DNA of 46,443 bases from Pseudomonadota bacterium (GTDB lineage Bacteria > Pseudomonadota > Gammaproteobacteria > Xanthomonadales > Rhodanobacteraceae). The notes beneath the pieces are model-generated. The model had not been told where the DNA came from and did not search any database. It was given only the letters and a program-made list of their open reading frames with translations. This document shows positions 32,820 to 41,149 of the stretch, piece by piece. Position 1 is the stretch's first letter. The number at the start of each line of letters is the position of its first letter. A program made the position numbers and the translations under genes. The DNA is taken from assembly GCA_018240505.1 (NCBI GenBank), contig JAFEFQ010000243.1:1-46443 (forward strand), written 5' to 3'.

Positions 32820-34877
32820 CTACAAGTCCAGCACCAGCACCGGGCTCTTCGCACGCGAGCAGCACGGTGTGAAGCGGTCGTTGCGCGCGCGTTCCTCCGC
32901 GGTGAGCACGCGATCGCGGTGGTCGGGCACGCCGTCGAGCACGCCGGTCAGGCAGGTGCCGCAGACGCCCTGCTCGCACGAGCGCGGCAGCACGATGCCG
33001 TTCGCGGCGAGCACGTCGAGCGCACTGTCGTTCTTGCCGACCGTGTAGCTTTTGCCGGAACTGGCGAGCTTGATCGTGTACCCGGTGTCGTTCTCCGAAT
33101 GCAACACATCGGCGGCGAAGTACTCGCGATGCAGGTTCTCCTCGCGCCAGCCGGCATGCTTCGCCGCGGCCAGCACCGCGTCCATGAATCCGTTCGGGCC
33201 GCAGACATACAGGTGCGTGCCGGCGTCGGGCTGCGCGAGCAGTCCGTCGAACTTGCCCTCGCGCGCCGCGCCCTCGCTGAAATGGAACTGCGTGCGGTCG
33301 GCGAACGCCGAGCGTTCGATGCGCTCGACGAACGCGGCGCGTTCGCGCGAACGCGCGAAGTAGTGCAAGCGGAAACCCGAGCCGATGTTGGCCAGGCGCT
33401 CGGCCATGCACAGGATCGGGGTGATGCCGATGCCGCCGGCCAGCAGCAGCGAGTGGACGGCGCCGTGCGCGAGCGGGAAGTGGTTGCGCGGGTCGCCGAT
33501 GCGGATCAGGTCGCCCTCGTCGACTTCCTCGTGCAGCGCGCGCGAGCCGCCGCGCGAATCGGGCGTGCGCAACACGCCGATCAGGTAGCGATGCGTCTCG
33601 CGCGGATCGTTGCACAGCGAATACTGGCGCACGATGCCGTCGCGCGCCTGCACGTCGATGTGCGCGCCGGCCGAGAACGCGGGCAGCGCGGCGCCATCCG
33701 GATCGGCCAGCTCGAACGTGCAGATGTTCGTCGCCGCGGCCGTCTTGCGCACGACGCGCACCTGGCGCGGCAGGCGCGACGGATCGCGCTCGGCGCGGCG
33801 CAGCCAGCTGCGGATGCCGGTATAGCCGAGCCACGGCACACCGATCGCGCCGAGCAGCAACAGCAACTGGCCGATCCAGCCGCCGACGTAACCCATGTGC
33901 GCCGACAGCGTCCAGAAGTACAGTTTGTGGCCGAGGCTGGTCTGCGCATACGGCGTGAAGTCCAGCGTCTCGCCACTGAACGCGTCCACCGTCATCAGCG
34001 TGCGCGCGTTCGGATGCGGCGCATCCTTGCCGATCGAATAGATCTCGACCGCATCGTCCGCATGCTGCGGGTAATGGATCAGCACTTCCCTGGACGGCGG
34101 CACCGTCGCCTGCACCTTCTGCCAGATCGTTTCCACCGGCAGGCGCGGCGTACCCGGCGCGACTTCATGCGACGCCGGCAGATGCCCCGGCGGCGTCGAG
34201 CCCGTCAGCCAGTAGACGCTCTTGCGATACCAGTCGAACGACTGCGGCAGGCCGGTCAACACGCTGAACAACACGATCACGGCCACGTACGGCCCGACCA
34301 GCCGGTGCAGGGAAATATCCTTCGCAGGTCCCGCGGCCGGCCGCGGCGCGTTCCACGCCAGCGCACGCCGCACGCCGCGCCACGACCCCGGCCACCACAG
34401 CACGAGACCGCCGATCACCAGCACGAGGCCGAGCAGCAGCGCGCTCGTGCCGACGATGAGGTTGCCGCGCGGCATGAAACGGAAGCGATGCAGCTGCTCG
34501 ACGAAGCCGAACGGCCCGCCCCAGCGATGGCGCAGCCCGAGCACCTCGCCGGTGCACGGATTGAGGTAGACGAACATTTCGTCGGTGAAGCGGAACGCCG
34601 TCGCCGGGATGCGTGCCGCGCCGTCCCTGCCCGTGCGGATGCGCACGTAGTCGAGCTTGCCTTGCGGATACGCCTTCACGCCGTTCGTCGCCAACGTATC
34701 GATCGGCACGCGGTTCGTGCAGGCCGGCACGGTGTACAGCTCGGGCGCCTGCGGCACTTCCAACTGCTTGCGGAACACGAGGAAGATGCCGGTCAGCGCC
34801 ATCCATACGACGACGAGGCCGGCGGTCAGGCCGACCCAGCGGTGCACGGGGCGAAGGGCGCGGCGCAGCGCGATCAT
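32820..34877 (-). CDS. PepSY membrane domain fused to ferredoxin-NADP reductase and [2Fe-2S] domain
   Basis: A 685-residue inner-membrane electron carrier. Residues 1-360 form a PepSY-associated domain with four helices (about 14-35, 139-162, 194-212, 332-354) and histidines (12, 130, 191, 318, 327) suited to haem binding. Residues about 370-575 are a ferredoxin-reductase module: FAD-binding RQYSLCND (417-424), NAD(P)-binding AGGIGITP (480-487), VCGPNGFM (558-565). Residues 600-685 are a plant-type [2Fe-2S] domain, Cys634, Cys639, Cys642 and Cys672. Electrons could pass from NAD(P)H across the membrane to reduce a periplasmic metal complex. PepSY reductases with a flavodoxin-reductase partner are linked to siderophore use. 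It follows the binding-protein gene by 19 nt. Confidence 0.92.
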   Translation of the reverse strand: MIALRRALRPVHRWVGLTAGLVVVWMALTGIFLVFRKQLEVPQAPELYTVPACTNRVPIDTLATNGVKAYPQGKLDYVRIRTGRDGAARIPATAFRFTDEMFVYLNPCTGEVLGLRHRWGGPFGFVEQLHRFRFMPRGNLIVGTSALLLGLVLVIGGLVLWWPGSWRGVRRALAWNAPRPAAGPAKDISLHRLVGPYVAVIVLFSVLTGLPQSFDWYRKSVYWLTGSTPPGHLPASHEVAPGTPRLPVETIWQKVQATVPPSREVLIHYPQHADDAVEIYSIGKDAPHPNARTLMTVDAFSGETLDFTPYAQTSLGHKLYFWTLSAHMGYVGGWIGQLLLLLGAIGVPWLGYTGIRSWLRRAERDPSRLPRQVRVVRKTAAATNICTFELADPDGAALPAFSAGAHIDVQARDGIVRQYSLCNDPRETHRYLIGVLRTPDSRGGSRALHEEVDEGDLIRIGDPRNHFPLAHGAVHSLLLAGGIGITPILCMAERLANIGSGFRLHYFARSRERAAFVERIERSAFADRTQFHFSEGAAREGKFDGLLAQPDAGTHLYVCGPNGFMDAVLAAAKHAGWREENLHREYFAADVLHSENDTGYTIKLASSGKSYTVGKNDSALDVLAANGIVLPRSCEQGVCGTCLTGVLDGVPDHRDRVLTAEERARNDRFTPCCSRAKSPVLVLDL

Positions 34878-34896
34878 CGTGGGCGTGCCGTCGAGG

Positions 34897-35913
34897 TCAA
34901 TGCTGCGCCTTCAGCGCCTTGTCGACGAACGCGTTCGTGTAGGTCTGCTTCACGTCGACCGACTTGTACTTCGGATTCGCCTCGGCGAGCACGCGGTACT
35001 CGCCCGCCGCACCGTCCTCGGGCATGCGCCCGTCGTTGGCGAACATCGGGATCTGCTCCTTGAGCACCTTCAGGTAGTCGTCGCCGTACTGCTTGCGCAC
35101 GTCGGCCGGAATCTTCGCCATGATCTCCTCCGGCGTGTGCGTGTTGATGAACTTGAGCGTGCGCACGAAGGCGTTGGCCAGATGCTGCGCGATCTCGGGC
35201 TTCTCCTTGACCAGCGCGCTTTTCATGAAGATCGTGTTCGACGGAAACAGCACGCCGAACGCCTTGCGCGTGCCTGCGGGCGTGGTCAGGTCGGCGAAAA
35301 GCGACGCGCCCTGCTTCTCGTAGAAAAAGCCGTCCGGCGTCGGCGCGACAACGAGATCGGCCTTGCCCTCGCTCAGCAGCTTCGCGTTCGCGTCCTTGCC
35401 TTCCGTTCCGGCGCGCGTGTACTCGTCGAGCTTGTGGCCACCGGCAAGGACGAGGTAATTCGCCGTCGTCGACTTCGACGAACCCGCGCCTCCCGCGATG
35501 ATGCGTGCGCCCTTGAGATCGGCCGGCGTCTTGTACTTGTCGCGCGCCTGGTTGGAGACGAGCACGCGCATGCCCGGCGTCACGCCGAGCGTGACCACGG
35601 CCTCAATCTCCTTGCCGGCCGCGCGATAAACGACGTTGTGATGCCAGTAGGCCATGACCGCATCGATGCGGCCGTCCATGAGCATGTCGATGTACGGCTC
35701 CTCGTTGCGCGTGTTCATCACGGTGACGTCGACGCCCTCGTCGCGGAAATAGCCGAGCTGCTCGGCGATCAGCACCGGGAACGAACGGATCTGCCTCACC
35801 TCGTCGACGAGCAGGACGATGCGTTCGCGCGGCGCGGGCGTGGCGGGCGGCGCAGCCGTGGCCGCGGCGCAGAGCAGGCAGAGCAGGAATGCGGTCAGAC
35901 CTTTGATTTTCAT
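34897..35913 (-). CDS. NMT1/NitT-TauT-type solute-binding protein
   Basis: A 338-residue periplasmic binding protein with a signal peptide ending near TAAPP (residue about 21). Family sequences: FPVLIAEQLGYFRDEGVDVTV, DAVMAYWHHNVV, the hinge GARIIAGGAGSSKSTTANYL, and ADLVVAPTP. This group binds sulfonates, nitrate, aromatic acids or thiamine precursors. The ligand here is not predictable. No permease or ATPase is encoded next to it, so it is an orphan binding protein. Start at ATG 35913, with a very good GGGGAGGTG Shine-Dalgarno. It lies 108 bp downstream of the small secreted protein and 19 nt before the PepSY-reductase gene. Confidence 0.88.
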   Translation of the reverse strand: MKIKGLTAFLLCLLCAAATAAPPATPAPRERIVLLVDEVRQIRSFPVLIAEQLGYFRDEGVDVTVMNTRNEEPYIDMLMDGRIDAVMAYWHHNVVYRAAGKEIEAVVTLGVTPGMRVLVSNQARDKYKTPADLKGARIIAGGAGSSKSTTANYLVLAGGHKLDEYTRAGTEGKDANAKLLSEGKADLVVAPTPDGFFYEKQGASLFADLTTPAGTRKAFGVLFPSNTIFMKSALVKEKPEIAQHLANAFVRTLKFINTHTPEEIMAKIPADVRKQYGDDYLKVLKEQIPMFANDGRMPEDGAAGEYRVLAEANPKYKSVDVKQTYTNAFVDKALKAQH

Positions 35914-36021
35914 GTGTCACCTCCCCGGGTTGCGCCCGCGAGTCTGCGGCGCGAACCTGAAAGGCGCATTAAAAATCCTTGAAACCGGCTCCCGGAGGTT
36001 GAGCATCCGTCGATACGAATG

Positions 36022-36432
36022 TCATTCGAGTTTCTTCAGCCAATCGGCGGCGGTGGTCGGCCCCGTCGCCACCGTGTCGGTGTGCTCGACAATGGTTTGG
36101 CGAATCGCGATCCAGAACCTGGCGCCTGTGGGTGCGCCGAGCTTCTTCAGCGCCGCGTCGCGGAGTGCTTCCTTCGCGGGCTCCACGTTTTCGTTCTGGA
36201 TCAGGAGAAAGTCCCACGAGCCACCATCCGAATGCACGTACAGCTCCCGCGGCGACAAGCCCGCCTGGCGATTGGCTTCGTCGTACAACGCGATCAACTT
36301 GAGAAACTCGACATGTTTGCCCGGCGCAATGTGGTAAATCTCGATCATCCGCGAGTCGTTCTGCGCAGCGAGGGCAGGAACGACCGGCGCCAGCGCGATG
36401 ACGACGGCGAGCAGGGTTTTGCAAAGCGTCAT
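36022..36432 (-). CDS. Small secreted alpha/beta protein (dimeric-barrel-like)
   Basis: A 136-residue protein with a signal peptide ending near PALAAQ (residue about 23). The mature part, MIEIYHIAPGKHVEFLKLIALYDE, then a WDFLLIQNEN strand, looks like a dimeric alpha/beta barrel (EthD/NIPSNAP-like ferredoxin fold), members of which bind haem or small aromatic molecules. No catalytic residues can be named. Start at ATG 36432 with AAGGAG 7 nt upstream. Being exported is unusual for this fold. It lies between the propeller-amidohydrolase and the binding-protein genes on the same strand. Confidence 0.65.
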   Translation of the reverse strand: MTLCKTLLAVVIALAPVVPALAAQNDSRMIEIYHIAPGKHVEFLKLIALYDEANRQAGLSPRELYVHSDGGSWDFLLIQNENVEPAKEALRDAALKKLGAPTGARFWIAIRQTIVEHTDTVATGPTTAADWLKKLE

Positions 36433-36530
36433 GGTGATCTCCTTGGTGAGGGCTGCTTGTCTGCCGAATGGCAAAAAACGGGACAACGAACTCTTCCGGC
36501 GAACGCAATGCTCGCCGCTACAGGCGTGAG

Positions 36531-39500
36531 TCAGGGTGGTATCCGCCTGGATTCGATCTCTCCTCTCTCGCGCGCGAACCACTGTGGCGCCAGCTTGCGC
36601 GGCTCGGGATAGATCTCATCGAGCGTCGCTGCGTCGTAGAGACGGCCGTTCTTCATCACCCATGCGATCGCCAGCGCGTTGCGGATGTCGCGAAGCGGAT
36701 TCCTGTCGAGGATTACGAGGTCGGCATACTTGCCGGCGTCGATGCTGCCGATCTCGTCCTGCCGCCCGATCGTCTCGGCCGAACCGATCGTCGCCGCACG
36801 CAGCACTTCATGAGGCGTCATCCCGCCGGCCGCATGCGCCTGCATCTCCCAGTGGATACCGTAGCCCGGGACTTCGCCGTGCGAACCGATGCCGACAAGG
36901 CCGCCGGCGCGCTGCACGCTTGCCGCACCTTGCGCGATCGCGCCAAAAAAATATTCCTCGGGCGCATACCAATGGCGCCGCGAAAACTTCTTTTCGGCGA
37001 GCAGCGGCGGCGAAAAATGCGCGAGCCTGGCATCGTTCTGCGGCAAATCGCGTTCGATGAAGAAATTCTGCGCGGGCGGTCCCCCGTGCGAAATCTGCAG
37101 CGTCGTGGTGTAGCTTGTGCGCGTCTGCGCGAGCAGCTGGATCACGTCCTTGTACAGCGGTGCCGCGGTCAACGCGTGCTCGTTGCCGGGAAAGCCGTCG
37201 ATGATCTGGGTCAGGTCCAGTTTCATGTCGAGCGCACCTTCGCAGGTGGGCTGCAGGCCAAGTTCGTTCGCGGCGATCGCCACCCACTCGCGCACGCGCC
37301 GGTTGCCGGTGCGATATTCCTTGAGATTGCGCGAACGGAAGTGGTCGGGATAGCGTGCGAGCACTTCCCGCACCTGGTCGAGACTGGTGAATTCGTTGTA
37401 CGAGAACACCGCAACGCCGGTCGTGAAAACGCGCGGGCCCAGCGACAGGCCGGCGTCGAGCAGGTCCTCGTAAGCGAACATGTCGATGGACAGCGACGAT
37501 GGATCGAGCCCGGCGGTCTGGCCGAAGGCGAGGTCGGCAAGGAAGCTCCAGTTCTGCATGTCGAGCACGCCGCGGCGGATCTCGGCCCAGTGGTCGTGCG
37601 TGTCGATGAAGCCCGGCACGATGAATTTGCCCGAAACATCGCGCACGACCGCATTCGCCGGAACCGCCACCGCTCCGCGCTTGCCGACCGCGGCGATGCG
37701 GTTGTCGACTGCGACGACGTCGGCATCCTCGATGACTTCATCGCCGCGCATCGTCACTGCGGTCGCGCCACGCAGCACGAGCGCACCGTGCGGCACGTCG
37801 CGTGGCACTTCGACCCTCGCCGCGAACACCTGGACGCCATCTTTGCCGGCCTGTGGATGCGCACGCTGCCCTGCCTCGCCCGCGCGATCGAGCGCGATGT
37901 TCGCGAGTGGCTGCTTGTACAGTGTCGAACCGATTGCCCAGAACACGCTCTTGCCGCCGTCGGCCCAGCCGAAGAAATCCGCACCGACGCTCGTGAGCTG
38001 GCGGTGTGCGACCGGCGGCGCGGCGAGGTCCAGCGTTTCGCCGGGCTTGGCCGGCATGCGCAGCAAATGGAGTTGCTCGACGATCTGGGCGAGCACGTAT
38101 CGGCCATCGGGACTCAGGCGCAGATCGTCGGCCGCGACGCGGCCCTCCTGGAAGTAGTAGCCCGGTCCGGTGATCTTGACGAGCGTGCGCCTGCCCGAGC
38201 CATCGAGCTTGACCGCTTCGAGTCCCGCGTCGGAAACGATCGCGACCTCGCCCGGATCGGCGCCGAAATGCGGCACGCCGCCGAAGCGCCCGTGCGCGAG
38301 CACGCGCGCTGCGCCGCCTTGCCCGGGCAGCGCGATCAGATCGAGTTCGCGCAGCGGGCCGTATTCCATGTACGTGTGCATGCGCTCGTAGTTGCTCGAG
38401 CGCTCGGCGACGAGGTTTTTGCCGTCCGGCGTGAATGCGGGGTGCGTGTAATACGCGGCTTCCGCGGTCAACGCGCGCGGTTCGCCGCCGGCCGCATCGA
38501 TGCGCCAGATGCGGCCGGCGGCGCGAGCGGCCCAGCTCACGTAGGCGATCGTCTTGCCATCGGGCGACCATGCCGGTTCGAATGCCGCCACGCCCGCAGG
38601 CGACAGCACGCGCGGCGCGGCGTTGTCCGCCAGTTCCATCGTATACACGCGGCCGAGTGCCGAGAACGCGACGCGGCGGCCGTCGGGCGACAACGCGGGC
38701 GCCTGGATCAGGCGCGCCTTCACGGGCCCGGTGTCGTCCTTGAACGAGCGGCGCAGCGAGGGGCCGACATCGAGATCGACGCGCACGCGAAATGGAATCA
38801 CGCTTGCCTTGCCGCTCGCCAACTCGACGCGATGGATCTTGCCGCCATACGCGGCGACTAGCGCGTGGCCGTCCGGGGTGAACGCATAGCCTGGCATCAA
38901 ATCGCGAGTCGAAAGCCCTTCCTGGTCGTCGTGCTGGACCGGATAAACGAGTTCGCGATCGTCGCCGCTCACGAGATCGCGTGCGCGCAGGCCGGTCTGG
39001 CTGCGGTAGCGCGCAGCGTAGATGAGAGTCCTGCCGTCGGGAGACAGCGCCGGGCGCATCGCGCTGCCCTGATTGGTCACGATGGTCTCGCTCGCCCCGG
39101 TCGAAAGATCGCGGCGCTCGATGCTCCACATCGGCAGGCTCATGTCTTCGTCGAACGTGCCGTAGCGGCCGGCATAGTAGAGATGCCGGCCGTCACGCGC
39201 CGCGACGGCGCCGAGCACGCTGTAACGCTGGTCTTTCGGCTGCGCGTCGTAGCTCTTGCCCGCGGTGACGCGTTCGCCTTTGCCGTCGCCGTCGAGCGCG
39301 AAGCGCCAGAGCTCGTACGCGGTCAGGTCGGAATGGAAGATCGAAACATAGATCGCACGGCCGTCAGCCGACCAGGCCGGCGAGGCGAACACCGCGTTGT
39401 CGTCGAACGTCGAAATCTGGCGCGCATGCGTGCCATCGGCATCCGCGATCCAGACGTTCTCGTTGCCCGAGCGGTCGCTGACGAACGTGATGTGCCTGCC

Positions 39501-39773
39501 GTCTGGCGCGAATCGCGGCTGCGAATCGAATTCGAGACCGTGCGTGATCGCCTTCGCCTCACCGCCGCCGATCGGCAAGGTATACAAATCGCCGAGCAGC
39601 TCGAAAACGATACGGCGCCCGTCCGGAGCGACGTCGAGCGATATCCAGGTGCCCTCGTCCGTGTCGATGCGCACATGCCGCGTGGGAGTCAGCGGCAACG
39701 TGCCGTCCTCCGCCGCCGCAAAGCCGGACGCTGCGCAGAGAACCCCGAGCCAAAGCAGTCTCTTCAATGACAT
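36531..39773 (-). CDS. Secreted TolB-type propeller fused to amidohydrolase
   Basis: A 1080-residue exported protein with a signal peptide ending near FAAAE (residue about 21). Residues about 40-650 contain many TolB/WD40-like PD40 repeats (FAPDGRHITFVSDRSG, LSPDGRTLIYAARY, WSPDGKTIAYVSW, LSPDGRYVLAQI). Residues about 660-1070 form an amidohydrolase: metal-binding HDH (726-728) in FIDTHDHWAE, histidines in LQISHGG and GSHGEVPGYGIHWEM, and the terminal AGKYADLVILDRNPL. It should be a large periplasmic hydrolase whose propeller gates access to the active site, as in tricorn-like peptidases. Start at ATG 39773, 49 nt after the preceding gene's stop; the Shine-Dalgarno is weak. Substrate unknown, peptides or amides likely. 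Confidence 0.9.
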   Translation of the reverse strand: MSLKRLLWLGVLCAASGFAAAEDGTLPLTPTRHVRIDTDEGTWISLDVAPDGRRIVFELLGDLYTLPIGGGEAKAITHGLEFDSQPRFAPDGRHITFVSDRSGNENVWIADADGTHARQISTFDDNAVFASPAWSADGRAIYVSIFHSDLTAYELWRFALDGDGKGERVTAGKSYDAQPKDQRYSVLGAVAARDGRHLYYAGRYGTFDEDMSLPMWSIERRDLSTGASETIVTNQGSAMRPALSPDGRTLIYAARYRSQTGLRARDLVSGDDRELVYPVQHDDQEGLSTRDLMPGYAFTPDGHALVAAYGGKIHRVELASGKASVIPFRVRVDLDVGPSLRRSFKDDTGPVKARLIQAPALSPDGRRVAFSALGRVYTMELADNAAPRVLSPAGVAAFEPAWSPDGKTIAYVSWAARAAGRIWRIDAAGGEPRALTAEAAYYTHPAFTPDGKNLVAERSSNYERMHTYMEYGPLRELDLIALPGQGGAARVLAHGRFGGVPHFGADPGEVAIVSDAGLEAVKLDGSGRRTLVKITGPGYYFQEGRVAADDLRLSPDGRYVLAQIVEQLHLLRMPAKPGETLDLAAPPVAHRQLTSVGADFFGWADGGKSVFWAIGSTLYKQPLANIALDRAGEAGQRAHPQAGKDGVQVFAARVEVPRDVPHGALVLRGATAVTMRGDEVIEDADVVAVDNRIAAVGKRGAVAVPANAVVRDVSGKFIVPGFIDTHDHWAEIRRGVLDMQNWSFLADLAFGQTAGLDPSSLSIDMFAYEDLLDAGLSLGPRVFTTGVAVFSYNEFTSLDQVREVLARYPDHFRSRNLKEYRTGNRRVREWVAIAANELGLQPTCEGALDMKLDLTQIIDGFPGNEHALTAAPLYKDVIQLLAQTRTSYTTTLQISHGGPPAQNFFIERDLPQNDARLAHFSPPLLAEKKFSRRHWYAPEEYFFGAIAQGAASVQRAGGLVGIGSHGEVPGYGIHWEMQAHAAGGMTPHEVLRAATIGSAETIGRQDEIGSIDAGKYADLVILDRNPLRDIRNALAIAWVMKNGRLYDAATLDEIYPEPRKLAPQWFARERGEIESRRIPP

Positions 39774-39822
39774 GGGTGGAGAGTTCCTGTCGGCGGGCTT
39801 GCGAGCGACATGGTGAACAGCG

Positions 39823-41145
39823 TCATGGGCGATAAGCGGGCGGCCAGGGATCCTTCGCAAGCTTCGGCGCGTATCGGTCGCGAAGCAGGGTCTGGCGCGT
39901 GATTGGCGATGCCTGCACCCCGCGGACGAACACGACTTCAGGCGCGCTCGACGGCTCGAATGGGTCGCCATTCCAGAGGACGAGATCGGCATCGAGGCCG
40001 CGCGCCATGCTGCCGTAGTGGTCCGCAATGCCGAAAATACGCGCCGGATTCACGGTCAGCGCCTTCATCGCATCGGCGTACGCCAATCCGTTGGCAACGG
40101 CCAGACCCGCACCTTCGCGCACCGCGACGCCGGCGTTGTGGCTGAGGTAGATGGTGTTGCCCGACACGCTGAACGCGATCGTCACGCCGGCGCGCGCGAG
40201 GATCGCCGCGTTGTCGGCGCGCGCGCCGAGTTCGTCGAATGTCCACGGCAGATCCGCCTCGGGATCGAGCACGACGGCGGCCTTGTGCGCGGCGAGCAAA
40301 TCCGCGCAGCGCCAGGCCTCGGCGCCGCCGATCACGATGAGGGACAGGCCGTAACCGTCCGCGAGGCGCACCGCCTGGCGAATATCGGACTCGCGCGAGA
40401 CGCGCAGGGCGAGCGGAACCCGCTTTTCGACCATTGCGCGCAACGCGGCGATGTTGAGCGCATTCTGCAGTTGATCGCGCGGCGCGCCCACGCCGGACTT
40501 CGGCGGCACGTAGGCCTTCGCCTCGTCGAACGCGTTGCGCAGCCATTGCCATTGCGCACTGCGCGAGCCGCCGCTTTGCTTGGCGCCGAAACCGCCGACG
40601 CTCGCGTACATCGCGGCCCTCGCGCGGTCGAGGACATCTCCGCCGGGCTGCACCCGCAGCACCGCACCCATGCCGAGAAAGGCCGCGTCGGCAGCCGCGG
40701 ACGGGCTCGTCACCGCGCGCGTCAGTCCGTCGGCAAGGACCACCGGCAGCAATGCCGAATTGCGGTTGAGGCCGTACTGCACATCGAACGCGGCACCGAG
40801 CGGGCCGGCATTGACGCCGTAGTCGCGCGTCTCCTCGAGCGAAGACACTTCGACGAGCCCGAGATGCGTATCCGCGCTCATCAGGCCCGGCGTGACCACG
40901 CGACCGGTGGCGTCGATCACGCGCGCACCCGCCGGTGGCGGCGCCTTGGCCGCAACCGATTCGTAGCGGCCATCGCGGATGACGATGGTGGCGTCGTCGA
41001 CGCGGCCGCCGGATGCTTCGACCATCGTCCACGCATTCGCATGGACGATGGCGATCGTCCCGCCCGCGGCCATGCTCATCGCCGGCACCATCGGGAGCAA
41101 CGCGATAGCGAGTATATTTTTGACGATTTTATACTTTCCCTTCAT
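39823..41145 (-). CDS. Amidohydrolase-like secreted protein lacking metal ligands (probable pseudoenzyme)
   Basis: A 440-residue protein with a signal peptide ending near SMAAG (residue about 27). It has the amidohydrolase shape: the N-terminal beta domain (VIRDGRYESVA), PGLMSADTHLGL, and the C-terminal NPARIFGIADHYGSMARGLDADLVLWNGDP. The metal-binding H-x-H is replaced by D92-T-H94, and the histidines expected after the fifth and sixth strands are absent (LALRVSRESDI in place of a H-containing strand; IVIGGAEAW). It probably cannot hold the metal centre and may act as a structural partner for the intact enzyme encoded just upstream, whose stop codon is 4 nt from this ATG. The N-terminus is unusually Lys/Ile-rich. 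Confidence 0.8.
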   Translation of the reverse strand: MKGKYKIVKNILAIALLPMVPAMSMAAGGTIAIVHANAWTMVEASGGRVDDATIVIRDGRYESVAAKAPPPAGARVIDATGRVVTPGLMSADTHLGLVEVSSLEETRDYGVNAGPLGAAFDVQYGLNRNSALLPVVLADGLTRAVTSPSAAADAAFLGMGAVLRVQPGGDVLDRARAAMYASVGGFGAKQSGGSRSAQWQWLRNAFDEAKAYVPPKSGVGAPRDQLQNALNIAALRAMVEKRVPLALRVSRESDIRQAVRLADGYGLSLIVIGGAEAWRCADLLAAHKAAVVLDPEADLPWTFDELGARADNAAILARAGVTIAFSVSGNTIYLSHNAGVAVREGAGLAVANGLAYADAMKALTVNPARIFGIADHYGSMARGLDADLVLWNGDPFEPSSAPEVVFVRGVQASPITRQTLLRDRYAPKLAKDPWPPAYRP

Positions 41146-41149
41146 CGCC

